DNA from: Actinomycetota bacterium
Lineage (GTDB): Bacteria; Actinomycetota; Actinomycetes; S36-B12; CAIYMF01
Length of the DNA stretch: 6,538 nt
Assembly (NCBI GenBank): GCA_009699025.1
Contig: WLOZ01000109.1
Coordinates: 1-6,538, forward strand
Direction of reading: 5' to 3'
The translations under genes and the position numbers were made by a program. Each line of letters starts with the position of its first letter. The stretch's first letter is position 1. Below, one piece after another: positions 1 through 4,927 of this stretch. The notes beneath the pieces are model-generated. The model was not told the DNA's origin. It saw nothing but the letters and a program-made list of their open reading frames with translations, and searched no databases.

Positions 1-168
1 AGCGGCCGCGACTCCCAGGGCCAGCAGTAGTTGGTCGCCGGCGAAACCGAGGGCCGGTGTCCAGGAGGCAAATACGCCGGTGCCGAGCATCGCGCCCAGA
101 CCCACTGCCACCGCGCCCCCGAGGCCGAGTCGCCTGCTCAGGCGAGAGGGTGCTTCAGCCTCGGACAC
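1..168 (-). CDS. APC-family amino acid permease, N-terminal part (runs off left edge)
   Basis: Only the first 56 codons are inside the window; the rest lies beyond position 1. The translation begins VSEAEAPSRLSRRLG and enters a hydrophobic, glycine-rich first membrane segment, GAVAVGLGAMLGTGVFASW (residues 18-36). The AMLGTGVFA stretch matches the 'GxxIGxGIF' unwound helix 1 of the APC amino acid/polyamine/organocation transporters, which contacts the substrate. A second hydrophobic stretch (DQLLLALGVAAA) starts at the edge. The expected role is proton-coupled uptake or exchange of an amino acid or amine at the cytoplasmic membrane; the substrate cannot be told. I chose the GTG at 168-166 because it gives a short polar lead-in before helix 1. 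No clear ribosome binding site precedes it, and the frame stays open upstream to another GTG at 276, so the start is uncertain. The ATG at 176 is out of frame. Confidence 0.75.
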   Translation of the reverse strand, partial: MSEAEAPSRLSRRLGLGGAVAVGLGAMLGTGVFASWTPALGFAGDQLLLALGVAAA

Positions 169-416
169 GTGCCCATGGTGTCGTACTTCTGACCGGTGAT
201 GAATGGCCCTCAGAGCGCACTGCCCGCTTTCGCCCCGGCTGGGGCCAGTCCGCCGACGCGGGCGGTGGCTCTCCACTCGGCGGGGTAGCTATCACCCATT
301 GGGGTGAGATCGCCGGTTTGTTGGCCTCATGTGTTCAGATCTGTTGCTCACGAACGGGTGACGTTGCAAGCATGGGGGCACCGGCCGGGGGCCGAATCCG
401 TCTGAAAGGGGTGGTC
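169..416. other. Intergenic region between divergent permease and small ORF
   Basis: This 248-base spacer separates the permease (minus strand) from the small ORF (plus strand), so promoters for both should lie here. I could not pick out a convincing -35/-10 pair on either strand. The plus-strand frame of the small ORF stays open back through this region into the permease gene, but that extension overlaps the permease antisense and reads as low-complexity Arg/Gly/Pro, so I do not regard it as coding. Confidence 0.4.
405..411 (+). promoter_or_regulatory. Ribosome binding site of the 47-residue ORF
   Basis: AAAGGGG lies 5 bases before ATG 417. It decides this start over the longer in-frame extension, in which ATG 372 has no comparable purine tract. 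Confidence 0.5.
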
Positions 417-560
417 ATGTCGGAGTCGCAGGTTGACGCTTCCCCAGTCAGCATCGACCTGCGCCACCTGCCGCCGGTGTTCATGCCGGAGGCGATCGTG
501 CTGAGGATCGAGGAAGCGCTGGCCCTACTGGCGCTCGAGCCCAGCGGCTCAGACTCTTAG
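417..560 (+). CDS. Hypothetical 47-residue protein
   Basis: I do not recognise this protein. The ATG at 417 is preceded by AAAGGGG (405-411) with a 5-base spacer, a good ribosome binding site. About 85% of its codons end in G or C, as in the certain genes here, which supports real coding. The product starts MSESQVDASPVSIDLRHLPP, a polar N-terminal third. A likely amphipathic or hydrophobic helix follows from about residue 24 to 42 (core PEAIVLRIEEALALLALEP), ending in a short polar tail. It has no Cys, no signal peptide pattern and no obvious DNA-binding motif. The frame could be entered earlier at ATG 372, but that start lacks as good a binding site. It stands alone between a divergent permease and a convergent glycan-modification gene whose stop is only 13 bases away, so context gives no function. 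It could be a small regulatory or helix-pairing protein; that is a guess. Confidence 0.5.
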   Translation: MSESQVDASPVSIDLRHLPPVFMPEAIVLRIEEALALLALEPSGSDS

Positions 561-573
561 AGAGGCCGATCTC

Positions 574-1968
574 CTAGTCGGTCGCGCCAAGCCATTGGGC
601 AACCTCCTGCGCTCGCTCGTTCGACGACGTGGCGCGCAGAGCGTGAACGATGCCGGGAGCCGCGTCGATGAGCTGCCCTTCGGCGTCGGAGCGGGGAAGC
701 GCAATCGACTCGAGCACCGACCGGTCGCGAGCAGCGGGACGCATCGGGTCGTGGTCGAGCGCATCAGCGTGAAGGATGGCCCGACGCAGGTAGCGGTCGC
801 GCAGTCCAAGCCCCCGCTGCCACGCGCTCGCCAGCAGCGGCTCAGAGCCGCTGACGCACCCGGGTGCCGCCACGGCGGCGCCGCTGTTGTCCTCGGGCAT
901 CGCATTGAGCCCGACCGCCGCCCAGAAGGCCTGCAGGTTCGCTCTCAGCAACGGCAGGCGCGCGTACAGGGTTCCGAGATCGGCCAGCTCGAGGTACTCG
1001 TCTGCCCCTCGTCGCGGGTCAAAGTGGTGCAGCGGCATCGAGGGCAGACCGTGGAAGCTGCTGAGCTCAGCGGTGCGCGAATCGAGGGTGAGCTGCAGCG
1101 CTGGCACGCCTGCGATCACGGCGGCCGCGTTCCCGTGGAAGCGGGCTCCCAGCACGAGACGTTTGCCGCGGAGGAACCGATACCAGTCATCGGCAGCACC
1201 AAACCAGAGCCCGCGCTCAACCATCCATGCCTCCAGCTCGTCATGGGGTCGCCCGGGCCACGAGTAGTACTGCAGGCAGGCTGCTAGGTCGGGGCTGGCG
1301 GCAACCGAGTACGGCTTGTCGCCCGGCAGGAGCCGCTCGAGCGTCGATTGAGCGACGAGGTGCGCTCGGTGGCGGCGGGCCCAGTCGAGGAAGCCACGGT
1401 AGGTGTCTCGGTACCGGCCACTGGACGTCCAGTGAACCACGATGTCGCCATCGTCGGGCACGGGTAGCTCGGGTTGATCGGCCCCGATGCGGGGGTGAAG
1501 GAGTGCGGGATCGCCCACCACCCAGGTGTTGGTGATGCCGTGGTCAGCGAGCAGTTCGGCGGTGTAGAAGCCGCGGACGCCAAGGAACTCCGCCGACTCG
1601 GCGAGTTGTCGAACCAGCGCGAGCCGCTCAGGATGAACCGCGGCGCGATTCTCGAGGCTGTAATGCTGCGCACCGATCGCCGTGACGACATAGCGAAGCG
1701 AAGGGTTGATGCGTCGCGCCTCGGCCAGCGTGTCGGCGAGGTGGGTCAGGCTCTCCGACAACGGGTGAGCGCTGATGATGTTGGCAAGGGAGAGGACGAC
1801 GTGGTCGTACTGCGCGAAGCTCTGCGGCGTGGGGTCGTACAGGTGGTCGGCGTGGGGGAGTCGCGAGAGCAGCGCCTCCTCGAAAATGGCGTTGCCCGTG
1901 TTGCCGTTGAAGGCGGCAGACAGGTCGGTGGCCGTGACCCGACGGTCGTGGGTTGCCGTGCTGGCCAT
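574..1968 (-). CDS. Polysaccharide pyruvyl transferase family protein
   Basis: The 464-residue product carries the marks of the polysaccharide pyruvyl transferase family (WcaK/CsaB type), which transfers a pyruvyl group from phosphoenolpyruvate onto a sugar to make an acidic ketal on exopolysaccharide or cell-wall glycan. An N-terminal GNTGN (22-26) stands where family members have their glycine-rich entry motif. Further features are IGAQ (98-101), VRGFYTAELL (131-140) followed by VVGDPAL (150-156), and the C-terminal glycosyltransferase-B-like part with GARFHGN (274-280) and GVPALQLTLDSRTAEL (288-301). Residues after about 350 form an extra C-terminal stretch of roughly 110 residues that I cannot assign. 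The enzyme should be cytoplasmic; no signal peptide or membrane segment is visible. ATG 1968 is the only reasonable start, though its binding site is weak. It is divergent from the sulfotransferase, suggesting a shared role in surface glycan modification. Sugar acceptor unknown; some members of the family have no proven pyruvyl transfer activity. Confidence 0.85.
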   Translation of the reverse strand: MASTATHDRRVTATDLSAAFNGNTGNAIFEEALLSRLPHADHLYDPTPQSFAQYDHVVLSLANIISAHPLSESLTHLADTLAEARRINPSLRYVVTAIGAQHYSLENRAAVHPERLALVRQLAESAEFLGVRGFYTAELLADHGITNTWVVGDPALLHPRIGADQPELPVPDDGDIVVHWTSSGRYRDTYRGFLDWARRHRAHLVAQSTLERLLPGDKPYSVAASPDLAACLQYYSWPGRPHDELEAWMVERGLWFGAADDWYRFLRGKRLVLGARFHGNAAAVIAGVPALQLTLDSRTAELSSFHGLPSMPLHHFDPRRGADEYLELADLGTLYARLPLLRANLQAFWAAVGLNAMPEDNSGAAVAAPGCVSGSEPLLASAWQRGLGLRDRYLRRAILHADALDHDPMRPAARDRSVLESIALPRSDAEGQLIDAAPGIVHALRATSSNERAQEVAQWLGATD

Positions 1969-2124
1969 GACCGCGACACTGACCGTCCTGTCGGCGTTCG
2001 TGCTCAGTGGGCGCTCCCTCGCTGGCCGAGGAACTCATCGGCGACGTCGTTCACGGGTGACGGGCGTCCCTTCCGGGCTCACGAGTGTGTCGGGCTCCCA
2101 TCACCGCCTGCCCACGACAGTGTG

Positions 2125-2138
2125 CCACCCTAGAACGG
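2125..2138 (+). promoter_or_regulatory. Candidate promoter/control motif CCACCCTAGAACGG
   Basis: The 14-base sequence recurs, with one substitution (A to T), at 4907-4920 just before ppk2. TAGAAC (2131-2136) could be a -10 element, which would place transcription start near 2143 and leave a leader of about 30 bases that contains the GGGAGG binding site. No clear -35 hexamer stands at the right distance. The function is inferred from repetition and position only. Confidence 0.35.
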
Positions 2139-2161
2139 CCGGCATGAGGTCCGGTGAACCT

Positions 2162-2167
2162 GGGAGG
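2162..2167 (+). promoter_or_regulatory. Ribosome binding site of the sulfotransferase gene
   Basis: GGGAGG stands 8 bases before ATG 2176, a strong and well-spaced Shine-Dalgarno sequence that fixes this start. The ATG at 2144 is out of frame. Confidence 0.75.
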
Positions 2168-2175
2168 CAGAAGCC

Positions 2176-2895
2176 ATGCTGATATCGCTCGACCGGCGAT
2201 TTGTGTACGTACACATCTACAAGACTGCTGGCAGCTCGCTGACAGCGATGCTGGCGCCGTACGTCAGCCCGGAGATGCGGTCAGACACACCACGCGTGGA
2301 CGGACCGGGCTGGCAGGGAACCTGGCACTACGACAGCGGCCAGCACAGCAGGCTGGAGCCGCAGCTCACCCCACTGATCGAGAGCGGCCAGGTCGACGGC
2401 GATGTGCGGGTGCTCGCTGTGGTCCGCAACCCCTACACGTGGCAGCACTCCATCTGGTCGCGCTTCTACGCCGAGGGCACCGGAGGGTACGGCACCCCCT
2501 TCGCGGCCCGCTATCCCTCGTGCTCGTTCGAGGACTACCTGCGGCACCAGCTTAGCCTTGAGGGTCGCGACCAGTTCGACTTCTGGGGAGCCCTCCCCCA
2601 AGCAAGCTTTCTGCGCACCGAGCATCCGGTCCACTACGTTCTGGGGCGGTTCGAGTCGTTGAATGAGAGCATTCCGCGCATGCTGGCGGCGGTTGGCATC
2701 GAGGCTGGGGATATTCCGCACGAGAATCGGCAACAGCATCGAGTCCCGGTTGCCCGCGCCTTCACCGACACCGCGGTGCGTCTGGTCAATGAACTAGCGG
2801 CGGAGGACTTCGACCTCTTCTCGTACTCCAAGGTCTCCTCGGCCGAGGAGCTTCTCGCCCAGAGCCACCGGACTTCGTCCGATCCTCGCTCCTGA
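2176..2895 (+). CDS. Sulfotransferase family protein (PAPS-dependent type)
   Basis: The 239-residue product begins with the sulfotransferase 5'-phosphosulfate-binding loop, YVHIYKTAGSSL (residues 11-22; the family usually has HIPKTAGTS). The second cofactor motif is VVRNPYTWQHSIWSRF (82-97), where Arg84 and Ser92 correspond to the conserved Arg and Ser that hold the 3'-phosphate of PAPS. Further family features are GRFESL (157-162), HENRQQH (182-188) and the C-terminal DFDLFSYS (211-218). This is the layout of the Sulfotransfer_2-like group, which moves sulfate from PAPS to a hydroxyl of a carbohydrate or related acceptor. The protein looks soluble, without a signal or membrane anchor, unlike Golgi relatives. 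It is the first gene of a plus-strand run, 26 bases before prsW, and is divergent from a pyruvyl transferase-family gene, so an extracellular glycan precursor is a reasonable acceptor. The acceptor is not known from sequence. Confidence 0.9.
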   Translation: MLISLDRRFVYVHIYKTAGSSLTAMLAPYVSPEMRSDTPRVDGPGWQGTWHYDSGQHSRLEPQLTPLIESGQVDGDVRVLAVVRNPYTWQHSIWSRFYAEGTGGYGTPFAARYPSCSFEDYLRHQLSLEGRDQFDFWGALPQASFLRTEHPVHYVLGRFESLNESIPRMLAAVGIEAGDIPHENRQQHRVPVARAFTDTAVRLVNELAAEDFDLFSYSKVSSAEELLAQSHRTSSDPRS

Positions 2896-2921
2896 CCCCT
2901 CATCGGAGTATCGTCAGGGAC

Positions 2922-4040
2922 TTGAACCTCTCCACCGTTAACCTCGAGATCGCGCTGGCCACACTGGTGCCCCTGGCACTGCTGGCGGTGGTAGTCGCGC
3001 TCGGACGAAACGCCAAACGACTCGCCCCACTCGTGCTGCTGAGTCTGCTGTGGGGATTCGCGACGACCTACATCGTCATCTACGCCAACGACTGGTGGGC
3101 CGCCACCTACGGGCTCTCCTCCCTGATCGTGCTGGGGGCCCCGATCTTCGAGGAGATCTCCAAGTCCTTCGCCCTGCCCTTCATCTCACTGAGTCACCGC
3201 TGCCAGTGGTTCGTCGACGGAGCCGTGCTCGGACTCGCGGCAGGCACCGGTTTTGCCATTCGTGAGAACTGGCTCTACCTCGAGCGCGTTGGCCCCGACG
3301 AGGGCATTGGCCTCGCGCTAGCTCGCGTGTCGTCGACCAACCTCATGCATGCCGGGTGCACAGCGATCGTTGGTGCCGCGATCGTGGTTACCGCAGGTCG
3401 GGCCTGGTACAAACGTCTCGGCATCGGGCTTGGCGGCCTCCTCGTGGCCATCACCCTGCACTCGTCATTCAACCGCCTTACCGAAGCCGAAAACGGCTCG
3501 GCCCTCCTGATCACGCTCACCGGCGTGATGGTGTTCGCCATCGCGGCCGGCATCGTTGCGCTCGGCATGCCGCTCTCGTCGCGCTGGGTGCGCCAAGACC
3601 TCCAGAGTCACGGCGCCAACGCGAGCGAGCAGGCTGCGCTCGGAGGCGGCAGCAGCGTGGCCGAACTGCTCGACCACTTCGAGGCACGCTACGGAGCAGA
3701 CGCGGCCGAGAAAGCCGAGAAGCTAGTCGCCGTGCAGCGGGAGATCGCCATCGGTCGCAAGGCGGGGCGTGCCAGCGATGCAGAGATCGCCGCGCTTGTG
3801 GAGAAGGCCGACGAGCTTCGACGCGGCATCGGGCTGTTTGCGATGATGTGGCTTCGATCGCACCTGCCGGTTGACACGGCGACCGTGGGCATGTGGGCAG
3901 ACCTGAGCCATTCGGTAGACGACGCGCCGACCGAATTCGACAACGCAGCCCCCATTGCGAGCGGTATGTGGGCCCGACTTGGAGAATTGGCGCCATCGAA
4001 TGACGCACTTCAGCCCGGTGCAAGCGACGACGAGGTCTAG
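2922..4040 (+). CDS. prsW: PrsW-family intramembrane metalloprotease with long C-terminal tail
   Basis: The 372-residue product has about seven membrane segments (approximately 8-27, 33-54, 66-90, 96-113, 141-158, 166-182, 194-217). They carry the PrsW/type II CAAX-protease-like motifs: PIFEEISK (74-81, EExxK with Glu77, Glu78 and Lys81), GTGFAIREN (108-116), MHAG with His143, and HSSFN (180-184). The Glu and His residues are the expected metal ligands or catalytic base. In Bacillus subtilis PrsW makes the first cut in an anti-sigma factor; here no sigma/anti-sigma pair is in the window. After the last helix comes an unusual hydrophilic tail (about 220-372), probably cytoplasmic, with a charged helix (AAEKAEKLVAVQREIAIG, 261-278, onward) and two GMWA[DR]L peptides (323, 348). 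The start is the TTG at 2922; AGGGA ends one base before it and GGAG lies 13 bases away, so initiation looks weak. GTG 2967 is an alternative but would trim the first helix. Confidence 0.92.
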   Translation: MNLSTVNLEIALATLVPLALLAVVVALGRNAKRLAPLVLLSLLWGFATTYIVIYANDWWAATYGLSSLIVLGAPIFEEISKSFALPFISLSHRCQWFVDGAVLGLAAGTGFAIRENWLYLERVGPDEGIGLALARVSSTNLMHAGCTAIVGAAIVVTAGRAWYKRLGIGLGGLLVAITLHSSFNRLTEAENGSALLITLTGVMVFAIAAGIVALGMPLSSRWVRQDLQSHGANASEQAALGGGSSVAELLDHFEARYGADAAEKAEKLVAVQREIAIGRKAGRASDAEIAALVEKADELRRGIGLFAMMWLRSHLPVDTATVGMWADLSHSVDDAPTEFDNAAPIASGMWARLGELAPSNDALQPGASDDEV

Positions 4041-4104
4041 TGTGGAGGTGAAATAGAGCCAAGCATGCTCACCGTTTGTCACCGTAAGCCACATCCGCTC
4101 GATG

Positions 4105-4111
4105 AAGGGAG
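4105..4111 (+). promoter_or_regulatory. Ribosome binding site deciding the start of the Cys-rich protein
   Basis: AAGGGAG stands 7 bases before ATG 4119. The competing start, ATG 4065, has a perfect GGAGGTG (4044-4050), but 14 bases away, which is too far for efficient use. Confidence 0.5.
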
Positions 4112-4118
4112 TGTGCAG

Positions 4119-4325
4119 ATGCTGTGCGCACAGTGCGACGACAGTGCACGGGGCGTCTGCCGCTTCTGCGGGCGCGGGGTGTGTGCCACCCATCACGCGG
4201 CGATGCCTTTCATCATCACCGTGTTCGGCGCAGAGCCTCCTAAGTCGATCGTGGTCGGTGGCACGCTCTGGTGCCAGGTGTGCCGGCCGCAGCCCGAGCC
4301 CATCCACATGCCGGAGCTCGCATGA
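4119..4325 (+). CDS. Small Cys/His-rich probable zinc-binding protein
   Basis: From ATG 4119 the product is 68 residues. It holds two close CxxC pairs and a CxxHH: LCAQC (2-6), CRFC (14-17, within GVCRFCGRGVC), CATHH (22-26), then WCQVC (51-55) near the C-terminus. This spacing looks like a small treble-clef, B-box-like or DUF2180-like zinc site, so zinc binding is likely, although I cannot assign a named family with certainty. Between the Cys clusters is a hydrophobic stretch, MPFIITVFG. An upstream in-frame ATG at 4065 would add 18 residues with one more Cys-His pair; I prefer 4119 for its ribosome binding site and because the extra codons have a lower G/C third-position share. The stop overlaps the start of the next gene (ATGA), so the two are probably translationally coupled. 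It may be a partner or sensor for the PrsW or winged-helix protein (inference). Confidence 0.75.
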   Translation: MLCAQCDDSARGVCRFCGRGVCATHHAAMPFIITVFGAEPPKSIVVGGTLWCQVCRPQPEPIHMPELA

Positions 4326-4651
4326 ACTCCGACGGCATGTTCCGACGCCTCAACGATCACCTCGATGACGCTGCCAGCGACGAGGCTCCGCTCACCATGT
4401 CGGACATCCTCGACCTGCCCGATGATCAGCGAGGTTTGGCCCGACACGTGATGCGATCGTTGACGCCACTCACCCCCGACGAGGCCGCCGCCGAATTGGA
4501 TATCTCGACCGACGACGTGATGAAGATCGTCGGCGAGCTCAGCATCAAGGGCATCCTCACCATCGTCGACGGCAAGCTCAAGGTCGCCAGTCTGGCTCGC
4601 ACCACCATCCAGAGCCCAGGTGGACTCTGGGGCAAGCTCGGAGACTTCTGA
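4322..4651 (+). CDS. Winged-helix-like small protein, possible transcription regulator
   Basis: The 109-residue product starts at ATG 4322, inside an ATGA overlap with the stop of the Cys-rich gene, with GGAG (4313-4316) 5 bases upstream. Residues 26-90 fit a winged helix-turn-helix. LDLPDDQRGLARHVMRSL forms the first helix; LTPDEAAAELDISTDDVMKI (50-69) reads as a helix-turn-helix of the 'x-EAAxxLxISxxxVxxxV' kind; GELSIKGILTIVDGKLKVAS gives the end of the recognition helix and the beta wing. It lacks a ligand or receiver domain. Both ends carry a short motif also seen in the PrsW tail: GMFRRLNDH at 5-13 and GLWGKLGDF as the very C-terminus (101-109). It could regulate the PrsW run or read out its activity. 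The fold may also serve protein contacts only, and no target site is visible. The longer in-frame start at 4271 is rejected because it overlaps the previous gene by 55 bases. Confidence 0.82.
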   Translation: MNSDGMFRRLNDHLDDAASDEAPLTMSDILDLPDDQRGLARHVMRSLTPLTPDEAAAELDISTDDVMKIVGELSIKGILTIVDGKLKVASLARTTIQSPGGLWGKLGDF

Positions 4652-4673
4652 CGACCTACGCTTGACCCATTGC

Positions 4674-4718
4674 CGACGGGGAGTTGAACCCGCCTGTGCG
4701 GGATTCTCATCCCCGTCG
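4674..4718 (+). terminator. Nested inverted repeat, probable terminator without a T-tract
   Basis: CGACGGGGA (4674-4682) pairs perfectly with TCCCCGTCG (4710-4718), 9 bp. Inside it GAACCCGC (4686-4693) pairs with GCGGG-a-TTC (4698-4706) around a CTGT loop, with one bulged A. The element starts 23 bases after the winged-helix stop, where the four-gene run should end. There is no T-tract on either strand, as is common for high-GC actinobacterial terminators, so a different role as a structured leader of ppk2 remains open. Confidence 0.45.
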
Positions 4719-4906
4719 TCGCGCTGCTGGGCGCGCTGCGAAGTCTCGGCACCCCCCTAGCCGTCGCCCACCACGGGGAGCCTCGTGTTGTTCATGCCGC
4801 AACTGTTCGTGGGTGGGGGAAGCATGGGACGATACCTCGTCGGCAGGCGCAGGTCTGCTGTGCCGCCAGAGCCGCTCACCACCTGACCACCCCCGCACAC
4901 AGGGCA

Positions 4907-4920
4907 CCACCCTAGATCGG
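4907..4920 (+). promoter_or_regulatory. Candidate promoter/control motif CCACCCTAGATCGG before ppk2
   Basis: This is the second copy of the motif found at 2125-2138. If TAGATC (4913-4918) is a -10 element, transcription would begin around 4925, giving a nearly leaderless mRNA for ATG 4928. But GGAGAG (4919-4924) looks like a ribosome binding site and would then be untranscribed. So either transcription starts further upstream and the motif is in the leader, or the GGAGAG is not used. Confidence 0.35.
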
Positions 4921-4927
4921 AGAGTCC

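Larger units (their letters stand above)
1969..2175. other. Divergent intergenic region, pyruvyl transferase / sulfotransferase
   Basis: This 207-base spacer must carry the promoters of the minus-strand pyruvyl transferase-family gene and the plus-strand sulfotransferase run. The only element I can point to is the CCACCCTAGAACGG motif at 2125-2138 on the sulfotransferase side. I found no good promoter on the other side. Confidence 0.4.
4652..4927. other. Intergenic region with inverted repeats, upstream of ppk2
   Basis: This 276-base spacer holds a strong nested inverted repeat at 4671-4751, then a second imperfect one (CCCACCACG at 4767-4775 against CGTGGGTGGG at 4808-4817, one bulged G), a short GACGA-TACC-TCGTC hairpin at 4828-4841, and a candidate promoter motif at 4907-4920. 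A 30-codon ORF at 4794-4886 (MPQLFVGGGSMGRYLVGRRR...) lies in it, with GGGGAG 13 bases upstream; I do not have enough support to call it a gene. No tRNA was recognised on either strand. Confidence 0.5.

Noticed and set aside
57..560. A long plus-strand ORF of 167 codons in frame with the small protein
   Set aside because: Its first 120 codons overlap the permease antisense and the intergenic gap, with low-complexity Arg/Gly/Pro content. Only the last 47 codons have a good binding site and coding-like composition.
561..581. A hairpin between the convergent stops of the small ORF and the pyruvyl transferase-like gene (GAG/CTC, CCGA/TCGG)
   Set aside because: Stems are only 3-4 bp with no T-tract; not better than chance in GC-rich sequence.
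4271..4321. An upstream ATG start for the winged-helix protein (17 extra residues, MPGVPAAARAHPHAGAR)
   Set aside because: It would overlap the zinc protein by 55 bases and is out-of-frame reading of its coding sequence; ATG 4322 in the ATGA overlap has a good GGAG.
4683..4689. GTTGAAC fits the integron attC core GTTRRRY beside an inverted repeat
   Set aside because: No matching RYYYAAC inverse core lies at the other end of the repeat and no integrase or cassette array is visible.
4671..4753. A tRNA or tmRNA end on the minus strand: GCGGGTTCAACTCCCCG resembles a T-arm and TGCCGA/TCGGCA resembles an acceptor stem
   Set aside because: The T-stem has only three good pairs, there is no D-arm or anticodon arm with the expected loop sizes, no conserved T8/A14/GG of the D-loop, and no CCA end.
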